A program made the position numbers and the translations under genes. Shown here piece after piece: positions 7,120 through 14,904 of a stretch of 21,882 nt of DNA. Within the stretch, counting starts at the first letter, position 1. Every line of letters starts with the position of its first letter. This stretch comes from Mailhella massiliensis (GTDB lineage Bacteria; Desulfobacterota; Desulfovibrionia; Desulfovibrionales; Desulfovibrionaceae), in NCBI RefSeq assembly GCF_020741395.1, contig NZ_DYZA01000059.1, forward strand, positions 1 to 21,882, in the 5' to 3' direction. Below the pieces are notes generated by a model that saw only the letters and a list, made by a program, of their open reading frames with translations, searched no databases and was not told the origin of the DNA.

Positions 7120-7635
7120 TCATGCCGCAAGATCTTTTCTGAGCCTCAGAAAGGCTTCCTTCACGGAAGGAATAATGACGTGCTTCTCACGCCCCGCGTA
7201 AATGGAGAAGACCACCCGGCCCTCCCCGTTGAAGAACTGTACCGAGTGGCTCTCCAGCCCCATGAATGGCAAGGAAAGAAAAGCGATATCCGCTATGGCG
7301 TCGGCCTTGATATGCCCGCCGAGGGCACCTTCCCCCATGATGTTGTAGTAGCCGTGCCCCGTTTTCCCTACGGGGATGCGACACGCTATCTCAATGACGT
7401 GGCCTTCGTGCTGCATGATGAAGGTGGCTTTTTCCCACTCCCCGAGCGATTCCCACACCCGTGTGAAGTTTTCCCCGTCCGTGAAGGCGCACATGCCTTC
7501 CGGCAAGGCCATGGCCACTTCCTTTTCCGTGGCCCCACATTCCCCGGCTAGGGAGGCAAGCATCCAAGGCTTCTTCTGCTCCAGAGCGGCGGCAACCTTC
7601 TCGGCGAGTGTTTCCTCATAATGGCAGCTGTTCAC
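7120..7635 (-). CDS. hutX: HutX/ChuX-family cytosolic haem carrier
   Basis: HutX/ChuX proteins bind haem in the cytoplasm and hand it on for use or breakdown. The 171-residue length and the pattern 'GECGATEKEVAMALPEGMCAFTDGENFTRVWESLGEWEKATFIMQHEGHVIEIACRIPVGKTGHGYYNIMGE', read in parts, fit the family, including the helical N-terminus and the 'GHGYYNIMGE...GGHIKAD' strand region. The start is GTG 7635, seven bases after AAGGAG and sharing the bases GTGA with the TGA stop of the preceding ATPase gene. An upstream in-frame start would overlap the ATPase gene and add a basic tail not seen in relatives. The coupled start ties haem import to cytosolic delivery, and is the strongest hint that the ECF module carries haem. 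Confidence 0.88.
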   Translation of the reverse strand: MNSCHYEETLAEKVAAALEQKKPWMLASLAGECGATEKEVAMALPEGMCAFTDGENFTRVWESLGEWEKATFIMQHEGHVIEIACRIPVGKTGHGYYNIMGEGALGGHIKADAIADIAFLSLPFMGLESHSVQFFNGEGRVVFSIYAGREKHVIIPSVKEAFLRLRKDLAA

Positions 7636-9125
7636 AGTGTTTCTCCTTCTTTTTCTTCGGCCTTCCACGCTTCCCCGGCCCGGGGCAGCGGCAGGCGCAA
7701 CGCGCCTGTGCAGGAAAGCTTCATGAGTTCAAGGTCATGGGTAATCACCAGTACGCAGGCTCCCCGCTCCGCAAGAAGACGCAGGGCATGGGCTATGCGC
7801 AGCATGTTGCCGCCGTCCAGCCCGCTGGTGGGTTCATCCAGAATGAGTACATCCGGCCGCTTGGCAAAGGCGCAGGCAATGACGAGACGCTGCTTTTCCC
7901 CGCCGGAAAGGGACTGCGGATGCCTCCCGGCAAGGTCGGAAAGCCCGAAAAGCTCCAGAAGCTCCCGCACGGAAAAAAACTGTTCCGTGCCCGGCCGTCC
8001 GGCCTTTTCCAAGCGGCGGGCAAGCTCCAGACAGACGTCGAGCTCCTGCGTCACGGTCTTCATATGGAGCTGATGGTCGGCGTTCTGCAGCACGATACCC
8101 ACGCGGCCGAGCAGCCCCTTCGGGGCAATACTCTCGCCGTCAAGAAAAAAACGCCCTTCCCCAGCCCTGTTCAGGCCGGTAAGCAGGCGCGCCAGCGTGG
8201 TCTTGCCCACGCCGTTTTCCCCTATGAGCGCCGTCACGCCCGGGCGGAGAAAGAAATCCGCGTGCCCGAACAGTTCCTTCTGCCCCTTGTAGGCAAAAGA
8301 AAGCCCTTCCACTCGCAACCCTCGTTCCTCCCCGGTCGCCTGAACCGCCCCTTCGGGGAATGCCGCATCGGGCAGGGAACGGCGCACGTCTTCCACACGG
8401 CAGTCACGCAGGCCGCAGCTTGCCCTCAGGCTTTCATCCTCCAGGAGGGCAAAGCTTCCCATGGCGCATATCTCGCCCTTTTTCATGACAATCACGCGGT
8501 CGGCCACGCCTTCCAGCCAGTACAGCCGGTGATCCACCACCAGAACGGCCATGCCGCCTTCCTTCAAGGCACGCAGGCGACAGGCCAGCTCCATGGTGGA
8601 TTCCGGGTCGAGATTGGCCGTAGGTTCGTCGAGCACCAGAGCGCGCGGCTTTTGCGAAAGGATGGAGGCCAGGCCCACCTTCTGCTTCTGCCCTTCGGAA
8701 AGCTCGTGGATGGAGTGTCGAAGAACCGGCAGAAGGCCGAAGGATTCGGCGGCCCGACGCACCGTTTCCCGCGTCTCTTCCGGGGAAAGGCCGCGCCATT
8801 CGTGCACAAAGGCAAGTTCATCCTCCACGCCCAGGGCAAAAAACTGCTGCTCCGGGTCCTGAAACAGCGTTCCCACCCTGCGGGAAATATCCTTGAGCGG
8901 CATGGCAGAGGTATCCTTGCCGTCGATCAGCACCCTGCCCTTCAGCTCCCCCCGGAAATAGCCGGGGCAGAGGCCGTTGGCGAGGCGCATGAGCGTACTT
9001 TTGCCGCAGCCGCTCCGGCCGGAAACGAGCACGAGCTCCCCCGGGCGCACCTGAAGGTTGATCTCCCTGACGGCAGGCTCACGGGAAAAGGGATAGGTAT
9101 AAGTCACGTCTTCAAAGCGTATCAT
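7632..9125 (-). CDS. ECF-type transporter ATPase, two fused ABC domains
   Basis: This 497-residue protein holds two complete ATP-binding cassettes, the fused A-A' form of an energy-coupling factor transporter. Domain 1 has Walker A 'GRSGCGKST' (36-44), a Q-loop near 'LFQDPEQQ' (87-94), signature 'LSEGQ' (142-146) and Walker B 'ALVLDEPT' (162-169). Domain 2 has Walker A 'GENGVGKTT' (302-310), signature 'LSGGE' (406-410) and Walker B 'VLILDEPT' (426-433). The 'FQDPEQQFF' phrase is typical of CbiO/EcfA proteins. ATG 9125 follows GGAG by five bases and lies 26 bases after the T-component stop; the longer frame starts inside that gene. With the neighbouring S and T genes it completes an importer, proposed here for haem. 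Confidence 0.9.
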   Translation of the reverse strand: MIRFEDVTYTYPFSREPAVREINLQVRPGELVLVSGRSGCGKSTLMRLANGLCPGYFRGELKGRVLIDGKDTSAMPLKDISRRVGTLFQDPEQQFFALGVEDELAFVHEWRGLSPEETRETVRRAAESFGLLPVLRHSIHELSEGQKQKVGLASILSQKPRALVLDEPTANLDPESTMELACRLRALKEGGMAVLVVDHRLYWLEGVADRVIVMKKGEICAMGSFALLEDESLRASCGLRDCRVEDVRRSLPDAAFPEGAVQATGEERGLRVEGLSFAYKGQKELFGHADFFLRPGVTALIGENGVGKTTLARLLTGLNRAGEGRFFLDGESIAPKGLLGRVGIVLQNADHQLHMKTVTQELDVCLELARRLEKAGRPGTEQFFSVRELLELFGLSDLAGRHPQSLSGGEKQRLVIACAFAKRPDVLILDEPTSGLDGGNMLRIAHALRLLAERGACVLVITHDLELMKLSCTGALRLPLPRAGEAWKAEEKEGETL

Positions 9126-9151
9126 AACTTCTCCGCATCTCTTCCGCTTCT

Positions 9152-9943
9152 TCAGCGCATGCCCGCGCTCTCGCCGCCCCACGTCACATGGCAGTACAGG
9201 GCGAGCGCGGCGACAATCACGGCCAGAAGCACAAGGGCCGTATCGCGCCCTGTCCAGGCTCCGCTTCGGAAGGGCACGAAGCGCCCGCCCGCCTCCAGCC
9301 CCTTGAGCTCGGCCGCGATACCCAGCTCTTCCGAGGTCCTCAGGGAGCGGAACAGAAGCGGGGTGAACAGAAGGCGCAGCATCATGAGCGGGTGGCGGAA
9401 CATCTCGCCGAAGCTCAGGTTGTAGCCGCGTATTTTCAAAGTTTCCGCCACCTGTCTGATATCGTTCATGAACGTGGGAATGAAACGTATCATCACCGCT
9501 CCGGGGATATAGATACAGAAAGGCAGGCGCATACTTTTCAGGGCCGTGAGCAGCTCCTGTATGCGGCAGGTGAGCGCAAGGGGCAACACTACGTTCAGCA
9601 TGACGGCCCCGCGCAGGAAGGGCACGGCAAGGCCCCTGAAGGTAAAGGGCATGGAAGGCACAAGGGCGGATATGCCGAAGGTGAACAGCGCGGCCATGCC
9701 CGCCATGACGGACAGGCCTGCATAGGCAATGAAGAGCGCGCGGTAGCGGCGCACGGAAAGGGTGTAAAGAAAAGACGCCAGGAAAAGCACACCCTGCCCC
9801 TCGAAGGAGGAGACGGCGACGGTCGCCGCCGAACAGAGCAGGGTAACGATCATGCGGGAACGCACGTCAAAAGCCGTGTCTGCCGTATCTCCCCGCCCTG
9901 CCTCCGCCCCCATGAGGCGCTTATTGATGGATGATGCCTGCAT
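9152..9943 (-). CDS. ECF transporter T component (CbiQ/EcfT family)
   Basis: EcfT is the membrane scaffold joining the ATPases to the substrate-binding S protein. The 263-residue protein has membrane segments in its first half ('VTLLCSAATVAVSSF', 'GVLFLASFLYTLSV', 'ALFIAYAGLSVMAGMAALFTFG') and a C-terminal coupling region. That region contains 'MIRFIPTFMNDIRQVAETLKIRGYN', a recognisable EcfT signature including the Ala/Leu-x-x-x-x-Arg-Gly helix that docks onto the ATPases. 'LLFTPLLFRSLRTSEELGIAAELKGLE' is the second coupling helix with a similar motif. ATG 9943 follows GGGAG and lies within the end of the S gene, a 23-base overlap that indicates coupled translation. Confidence 0.88.
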   Translation of the reverse strand: MQASSINKRLMGAEAGRGDTADTAFDVRSRMIVTLLCSAATVAVSSFEGQGVLFLASFLYTLSVRRYRALFIAYAGLSVMAGMAALFTFGISALVPSMPFTFRGLAVPFLRGAVMLNVVLPLALTCRIQELLTALKSMRLPFCIYIPGAVMIRFIPTFMNDIRQVAETLKIRGYNLSFGEMFRHPLMMLRLLFTPLLFRSLRTSEELGIAAELKGLEAGGRFVPFRSGAWTGRDTALVLLAVIVAALALYCHVTWGGESAGMR

Positions 9944-10463
9944 GACGCAGCTCCCTGACGGCTCTTACCCCGGAAAAAAGGCCGCCCACGGAGCCCAGGT
10001 AGCCTATGACGACAAAGGGCGCCGCCATGGCCATCATGGCCGGATTCTCGCGCATGAACAGCCACGACACCCCGAGGGACAAGACCTTGCTTACAATATC
10101 GAACACTGCCGCACCGAGTACGGCATTGCCCACGCCCGGGGAAGAACGGCCCGGCCACATGGCAACTTCCGCCGTAAGGGCTGCCAGAAACATGGCCGGA
10201 AGCAGCGTGACGCTCGCACCTAAAAGCAGCATGCTCACGATGATGCTGATCACGGTGAAAAGAAAAAGCGTGCCCGGCCTCCGCACCTTGCAGAGCATGA
10301 CGACAAGGAGCGTGGTGAAGATAAGGTTCTTGCCCGCAAGACTTATGGGGTTCATGCCGCCGCCCGCAAGCGCCACCAGAAGCGTCGCCACCTTGGAGGC
10401 CGCGGCGAATACGCCTATGACCACCAGCTCCCGCGCGCTCCAGCCGGAAAAAATTCGTGTCAT
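9921..10463 (-). CDS. ECF transporter substrate-binding S component (Trep_Strep/MptD-like)
   Basis: This 180-residue membrane protein has five to six hydrophobic segments and sits immediately before, and overlaps, an EcfT gene. That is the expected place for a dedicated S component, which captures the substrate within the inner membrane. The N-terminus 'SARELVVIGVFAAASKVATLLV' and 'ALTAEVAMWPGR' resemble the TIGR02185 (Trep_Strep) S-protein family as I remember it. ATG 10463 is preceded by GGGGGAG. The substrate cannot be read from the sequence. Co-location with a haem receptor, hutX and hutW suggests haem or a porphyrin, for which ECF importers have been reported in Gram-positive bacteria. 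Cobalamin or another tetrapyrrole remains possible. Confidence 0.75.
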   Translation of the reverse strand: MTRIFSGWSARELVVIGVFAAASKVATLLVALAGGGMNPISLAGKNLIFTTLLVVMLCKVRRPGTLFLFTVISIIVSMLLLGASVTLLPAMFLAALTAEVAMWPGRSSPGVGNAVLGAAVFDIVSKVLSLGVSWLFMRENPAMMAMAAPFVVIGYLGSVGGLFSGVRAVRELRHAGIIHQ

Positions 10464-10554
10464 GTTCTCCCCCTTTCTCTTCAGGGAAAGCCCCTCTCCC
10501 GCGCCTCTGCGGCGGGGAGGGGCCGGGCCGGGGAGCTCCCGGCCGCATTTTCTC

Positions 10555-12771
10555 TCAGAACTTGTAGCTCAGCTTCACGTTGGCATGGAGGCCGGGTTCA
10601 AGAATGGCCGGGTTATACTGATAGCGCTTGTCGAAGATGTTCAGGACTTCCGCAAGCACGGAGAACTTCCTTTCCTTGCCGAAGTCAAAGCCCAGGGCGA
10701 TATTGGCCGTGGTGAAGCCGCCGAGGTCGTAGTCACTTTCACCGCTGGAAGTGCGGTACACGGTTTCAGACTGGCTGCGGCCGTACACGTCGGCACGGAA
10801 GTCGACGTTTTCCGTAAGGGCCCTGGCGTAGCGCACGCCGTAGCGGCTCACCCATTCGGGAGTGGCGGTATCGTAGGTTTTCCAACCCGCGCCGTCGTCG
10901 TACTGGCGACGGATCCAGGTAAGCGTGGCATAGGGCGTGAAGTCGCCCCAGGCCGTAACGAACCTGTAACTTGCCGAGAACTCGGAACCGAAGGTCTTGG
11001 CGTCGGCCACGTTGGTGTAGGTGTAGACGCTGCTGCTGCCGGGCACGAGCACGGAGGCGATGTAGTCGTCGGCAAGGGAATAGAAGAAGGCCAGATCAAG
11101 GTTCAGGTCGCCGTGATTGTAGCGCGCGCCCACTTCAAAATTATTGGAAGTTTCGGGATCGAGGTTCGGGTTGCCGTAAATGGTGCCGCCGCCCATGGCC
11201 GTGCCGATATATTTTTCCGTGAGATTCGGCACGCGGAAGCCCTGCGCCCAGCTCGCGCGAAGGGCGAGGTCTTCTATACCCGTCCACACAAGACCCACGT
11301 TGAACACGGGCCGGGATTCCGTGTTGTCGCCGAGATCGGCGCCGCCGGAGCGTTCGCCGTTATAGTGCGACATGGCAATTTCCATCACCCTGTCGCCCAT
11401 CATCATGCCCATGCCCGAGTAACCGGTCTTGTACTCGTCGCCGCGCGTGAGTTCCGTGCGCACATGGGTCCAGCGCACGCCGTAGGTGAGGGCCAGGTTG
11501 CCGGGAAGCTGACTTTCCATGGAGGCAAAGAGCGACTGATTGAGCTGATTGCCGTTGTAGAACTTGGTGGTGGTGTATTTGCCGATCATACCCGTGGAAG
11601 AGTCGCTGAAGGGCAGGAACATGTCCATATCGGTATGCCCTTCGGAGTCGAGCCTGTCGTAGTTCAGCTCATAGCCGGCGATGAGATAGTGATCCGCACC
11701 GAGCTGCCAGTCGGTCTGAAGGGATAGGCCCCGGCTGCGGATGATGTTGTGGGCGTAATTGTCCATGATGACGTGTCCCTCGCCTTGCATGACTACGGGG
11801 CGGCCTTGATAAGAATATGTTTCGCCTGTGTGCACAGCCTGGCCCACATAGTTGCGCATGTCCTTTTCGTTCTTCTGATAGTAGGCGTCGAAGCGCACGC
11901 GGGTCAGGTATTCGCTGATATCCCTGCCTTCCGCAAACATGTAATACTTGGTGCGCGACCACTTGGGTACTCTGACGAAGAAGCGGTCCCCGTCTGTATT
12001 GTTGTTCATGGCTGTGGAATTGAACGCCCCCTTGTAGTAGTCCATGCCTGCGCCCAGAGTGAAATGCTCGGAAAAATCGTAGCTCAGGAAGGCCGAGGCG
12101 TCGGTCTGGCGGAAATTCGTGTTGTCGAGCTCGCCCTCGGGCGTATGGATGTTGCCCTGGTCGGAATGGGAGCCGGACAGGCTGTACTTGAAGCCGTCGA
12201 GATTGCCGCGCACGGCCATGCCTTCGGAGAATCCCCGGGAAGCGCCGCTGAAGCCCGTCCAGATCTCGCCCTCCACGGTTTTTTCCCCGCCCTTCTTGGT
12301 GATGATGTTCACCACGCCGCCTATGGCGTCGGAACCGTAGAGCACCGAAGCCGGGCCTTTGATGACTTCGACGCGCTCAATGCGCGAGGCGTCGATGAGC
12401 ATGGGAGAGCCGGACATGGACTTGTGCTCGGAAATTTTCTGCCCGTCGATGAGTACCAGGGTGCGGAAGGCGTCTTCCCCGCGGATGGAAACGCGTTTGA
12501 GTCCCTGCGAGCCGTCGTTCAGTATCTGCACGCCGGGCACGTCTTCCAGAAGCTCGCCCACGGTACGCGCTCCGGAACGGCTCACTTCTTCCGCGGTCAT
12601 CACCGTCACGCTCATGGGAACCTGCTGCAACTCCTTTTCCACCCTCGTGGCGGTAACATACACATCCCCGGCTTTCACGGTGTCTTCCGCATGGGCGTAC
12701 GGAACTCCAGACAGCATGCAGGCCAGTATGGCAAAAGAAGCTGCACACGTCATCGATCTCATCTTCATCAT
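10555..12771 (-). CDS. TonB-dependent outer-membrane receptor, probable haem receptor
   Basis: This 738-residue protein has a signal peptide (about residues 1-28, cleaved after 'YAHA') and a TonB-box/plug domain: 'VYVTATRVEKELQQVPMSVTVMTAEEV', 'LLEDVPGVQIL', 'VSIRG', then 'RVEVIKGPASVLYGSDAIGGVVNIITKK'. It is followed by a 22-strand barrel ending in the aromatic 'LSYKF' assembly signal. 'GFRVPNLTE' and 'NPNLDPE' match the FRAP and NPNL boxes of haem receptors. The His usually found between these boxes is absent, while a Met-rich loop occurs near residues 449-467. The gene lies 118 bases after hutW, with a hairpin in the gap. AAGGAAGGG lies directly before ATG 12771; ATG 12768 is equally possible. 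Context strongly favours haem as ligand. Confidence 0.9.
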   Translation of the reverse strand: MMKMRSMTCAASFAILACMLSGVPYAHAEDTVKAGDVYVTATRVEKELQQVPMSVTVMTAEEVSRSGARTVGELLEDVPGVQILNDGSQGLKRVSIRGEDAFRTLVLIDGQKISEHKSMSGSPMLIDASRIERVEVIKGPASVLYGSDAIGGVVNIITKKGGEKTVEGEIWTGFSGASRGFSEGMAVRGNLDGFKYSLSGSHSDQGNIHTPEGELDNTNFRQTDASAFLSYDFSEHFTLGAGMDYYKGAFNSTAMNNNTDGDRFFVRVPKWSRTKYYMFAEGRDISEYLTRVRFDAYYQKNEKDMRNYVGQAVHTGETYSYQGRPVVMQGEGHVIMDNYAHNIIRSRGLSLQTDWQLGADHYLIAGYELNYDRLDSEGHTDMDMFLPFSDSSTGMIGKYTTTKFYNGNQLNQSLFASMESQLPGNLALTYGVRWTHVRTELTRGDEYKTGYSGMGMMMGDRVMEIAMSHYNGERSGGADLGDNTESRPVFNVGLVWTGIEDLALRASWAQGFRVPNLTEKYIGTAMGGGTIYGNPNLDPETSNNFEVGARYNHGDLNLDLAFFYSLADDYIASVLVPGSSSVYTYTNVADAKTFGSEFSASYRFVTAWGDFTPYATLTWIRRQYDDGAGWKTYDTATPEWVSRYGVRYARALTENVDFRADVYGRSQSETVYRTSSGESDYDLGGFTTANIALGFDFGKERKFSVLAEVLNIFDKRYQYNPAILEPGLHANVKLSYKF

Positions 12772-12845
12772 CCCTTCCTTTTCGTTGGTGCTTCCCTCTG
12801 GGAAACAAGGTTGTCTAAGGGTGCTCCTTTTCGTCGCGCCCCATG

Positions 12846-12883
12846 GCGGCGGCCTTTCCCTGCCCTTTCAGAAAAGCCGCCGC
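12846..12883 (-). repeat. Intercistronic hairpin between hutW and the receptor gene
   Basis: GCGGCGGC (12846-12853) and GCCGCCGC (12876-12883) form a perfect 8-bp stem, extended by four more pairs after one mismatch. There is no T-run on the minus strand, so transcript stabilisation or partial attenuation between hutW and the receptor is more likely than full termination. Confidence 0.5.
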
Positions 12884-12889
12884 ACGGCC

Positions 12890-14326
12890 TCACTTTCGTA
12901 TGTTTTCCTCCAGCGTATGCTTGAGAAAATCCTGCAGGAGCTGGGAAAGGTTCACCTGCCAGAACTGCCCGGCAAGGGTAAGCTCCATCACGCCCTCCCT
13001 CATTTCCACAAGCCCCGCACGATTCCATTGCTCCAGAAGCGGAGAAAGCGCGGCGGAAACATCCAGCCCGAAACGCCGCTCAAGCTTCGGTATGTCTACC
13101 CAGCCCTGTTCCATGGCCGCGGCCACGGCACGAAAGAAATAAAAACGGGGATCGGGCCGCATAAGCATCATCACGGGCTTGCGGCCTTCGTTCACCAGCT
13201 CCTGCCACGTCTGATAGCTGTTCTGATTGAGGTAGAACCAGCCCGCGAGGTTGCCGCCCGCCCCCGGGCCGAAGGCAAGGCAGTTCGCGCTGCCCTTTAC
13301 CTTGAGGTTGTACAGGTTGCGCTCCCGGCTGGTGCGCGCCCAGTGCGTAAGGGAAAGGCGGCGGTAAAATGCCTTCTGCAAGGCATCCACGGCAGCGGCA
13401 AACATGGCCGACTGCATGGGAATGTCGGCTGAAGGGGGAAGCCTGCCTTCCTTTATGGCCTTACCGAGGGGAGTCTGTCCGTAGACGTTGAGCTGGTAGC
13501 AGTCCATACCGTCCAGCTCGGCGGAACAGGCGGCGGCGATATCGTCCCGCCACACTTCCATGCTCTGCAAGGGAAAGCCGAAAATGAGGTCCACAATGAC
13601 GGCGGCCTGATTGTAGCTCTTCAAAAGTTCCAGTCTTCGGAACACCTCCTCCCGCGAGGCGAGGCGGCCCATGGTTCTGCGGATCTGCGTATCGAAACTC
13701 TGCACCCCCAGGGAAAACCGGTTGGCTCCTCCGGCAAAGCACGCTTCCATCTTTTCCGGGCCGAAATTATGCAGGCGGCCCTCCACCGTAATCTCGCAGT
13801 CGTTGGCAAGAGGCAGATGCGCACGCACGGCCTTCAGGAGGCGCTCCAGATCTTCCGCTTCCAGAGCGGTAGGCGTGCCCCCGCCGAAGTATACGGCGTG
13901 CACGGGGCCCCCTTCCTGGGCCTGCCGCCCATCCCAGAGGCGAAGCTCCCTTATCAGCGTATCGGTATAGCGGGCGCTTTCCTCACGGCTGTATCCGCGG
14001 TTGTAAAAGCCGCAGTACAGGCAGTGCGTTTCGCAGAACGGCACATGGATGTAAGCCACGCTGTCGCCCCTGCGCGGAGTATCGAGAAGCGCCTCAAGGC
14101 AGCCTTCCCTTTCGGAAAGATCCACCATGCCCCCGCCCACGCCGGGATGCACCGCGATTTTCCCCTCAAACGCACGAGATAAAGGATCCACCCCTTCCCT
14201 GGCGAAATATTTGTTCAGATTCCAGTCTATTTCCTCCTTCCCGGAAGCGGCAAAGGCCATGCCGTTCATGCGCGGAGCTTCGGAATCCATCCTCTCCTCT
14301 CGGTTTTGTTCTGTGGCGGCGCTCAT
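12890..14326 (-). CDS. hutW: HutW/ChuW-type radical SAM haem-degrading enzyme
   Basis: HutW/ChuW proteins are HemN-like radical SAM methyltransferases that open haem without oxygen and release iron. The 478-residue protein has the cluster motif 'CETHCLYC' (Cys98, Cys102, Cys105) followed by 'GFYN', then 'VYFGGGTPTALEAEDLERLL', 'EITVEGRL' and 'RFSLGVQSFDTQIRR', all standard for the HemN group. The C-terminal half keeps 'LAFGPGAGGNLAGWFYLNQ'. ATG 14326 is chosen because AAGGGGA precedes it; the earlier start lacks a ribosome site. Classic coproporphyrinogen dehydrogenase HemN is the main alternative. Placement at the head of an operon with hutX, a flavodoxin and a haem receptor, plus the extended N-terminus containing 'VHPGVGGG', favours HutW. 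Confidence 0.87.
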   Translation of the reverse strand: MSAATEQNREERMDSEAPRMNGMAFAASGKEEIDWNLNKYFAREGVDPLSRAFEGKIAVHPGVGGGMVDLSEREGCLEALLDTPRRGDSVAYIHVPFCETHCLYCGFYNRGYSREESARYTDTLIRELRLWDGRQAQEGGPVHAVYFGGGTPTALEAEDLERLLKAVRAHLPLANDCEITVEGRLHNFGPEKMEACFAGGANRFSLGVQSFDTQIRRTMGRLASREEVFRRLELLKSYNQAAVIVDLIFGFPLQSMEVWRDDIAAACSAELDGMDCYQLNVYGQTPLGKAIKEGRLPPSADIPMQSAMFAAAVDALQKAFYRRLSLTHWARTSRERNLYNLKVKGSANCLAFGPGAGGNLAGWFYLNQNSYQTWQELVNEGRKPVMMLMRPDPRFYFFRAVAAAMEQGWVDIPKLERRFGLDVSAALSPLLEQWNRAGLVEMREGVMELTLAGQFWQVNLSQLLQDFLKHTLEENIRK

Positions 14327-14400
14327 ATCTTCCCCTTGAAGTTTTTCGGTGCGCACATAAAAGTTATACGAACCAAACTTTTTTCCGAGCATTACGGAAA

Positions 14401-14417
14401 TTGAAATTCATTGTCAA
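14401..14417 (-). promoter_or_regulatory. Fur-like box overlapping a -35 element of the haem operon
   Basis: TTGAAATTCATTGTCAA reads on the minus strand as TTGACAATGAATTTCAA. Its core matches the 7-1-7 Fur dyad TGATAAT-N-ATTATCA at 12 of 14 positions. The same minus-strand bases begin with TTGACA, a perfect -35 box, with CGTAAT 15 bases downstream as a weak -10. A repressor bound here would block the promoter about 75-90 bases before hutW, as expected for iron-controlled haem uptake. Confidence 0.55.
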
Positions 14418-14552
14418 CTTAAAATTATTCGTTCTGATCTCTCCGCCGTTTAAAAACACCCATAAACGCCTGAAAGGAAGAGGCGAGCCGGGAGCCCGCC
14501 CCGTAACCGGAGAGACCAGCCCTTCTTGGCAAAACAATATCAACCATGACAC

Positions 14553-14618
14553 GCGGATCCGCCTTCCTCCCACAGAAAGGTGGCATCCGCCCCGGTACGG
14601 AAAAAACGAAATTCCGTA
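14553..14618. repeat. Two adjacent hairpins in the divergent control region
   Basis: Hairpin one: GCGGAT (14553-14558) pairs with ATCCGC (14585-14590) and continues inward with CCGCC/GGTGG. Hairpin two: TACGGAA (14596-14602) pairs with TTCCGTA (14612-14618). Neither is followed by a clear T-run on either strand. They may insulate the two divergent units or belong to an unmapped leader or small RNA. Confidence 0.4.
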
Positions 14619-14665
14619 GCGCTCAATAAAACAGAAAAAAAGACATGGCGCTCTAATGTATCATA

Positions 14666-14696
14666 TTAATACATGTATAATTAATACATGTATTAA
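14666..14696. promoter_or_regulatory. Tandem palindromic sites, candidate upstream activator sequence
   Basis: TTAATACATGTATAA (14666-14680) is followed directly by the perfect 16-bp palindrome TTAATACATGTATTAA (14681-14696). Both share the core ATACATGTAT, with centres 15 bp apart. They lie about 90-120 bases upstream of the start expected from the sigma-54 promoter at 14759-14775, the normal distance for an enhancer-binding activator. Binding of a GntR- or LysR-type regulator is an alternative. Confidence 0.6.
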
Positions 14697-14758
14697 AAAT
14701 ATACATATATCGCTTTGTTACAGCACGCTTGCCATTTTTATGATAGTATATTTGTTTA

Positions 14759-14775
14759 TGGCATGGCTTTTGCAT
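14759..14775 (+). promoter_or_regulatory. Sigma-54 (-24/-12) promoter of the sulfonate cluster
   Basis: TGGCATGGCTTTTGCAT matches the sigma-54 consensus TGGCACG-N4-TTGCW at all conserved bases except C to T at one position. The spacing between the GG (14760-14761) and GC (14772-14773) pairs is exactly ten bases, as required. The predicted start is near 14785, leaving a leader of about 120 bases before ATG 14905. A sigma-54 promoter implies an ATP-dependent activator protein, not visible in this window. Confidence 0.7.
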
Positions 14776-14904
14776 GTGTTTTTTATCACATATCACCACT
14801 TTTCCGCAAGCGCACGGGCCGCATTGCTCTTTTCCGGGCATTAATGCCGCCGGAGTACGCGACACGACAAAAAGGCTTCCGACCACAGCCCCGAGGAATA
14901 CTTT

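Larger units (their letters stand above)
14418..14904. other. Divergent control region between the haem operon and the sulfonate cluster
   Basis: This 487-base interval has no gene I can support. It holds a hairpin at 14553-14590 (GCGGAT/ATCCGC with a further CCGCC/GGTGG stem), a second hairpin at 14596-14618 (TACGGAA/TTCCGTA), tandem palindromes at 14666-14696, a sigma-54-type promoter at 14759-14775 and the ribosome site of the permease gene. Base composition shifts sharply to AT-rich from about 14640 to 14800. Confidence 0.7.

Noticed and set aside
7608..9425. 605-residue plus-strand open frame over the ECF ATPase gene
   Set aside because: A shadow of the minus-strand ATPase, which has both sets of ABC motifs; the shadow is low-complexity His/Gly/Pro-rich.
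12890..14326. Coproporphyrinogen dehydrogenase HemN
   Set aside because: The fold is shared, but position at the head of a haem uptake operon with hutX and a flavodoxin favours HutW/ChuW.
14485..14515. Cobalamin-riboswitch-like string (CCCGCCCCGTAACCGG)
   Set aside because: Only a short stretch resembles the conserved core; the paired elements and B12 box cannot be found, and neither flanking gene is a cobalamin gene by sequence.
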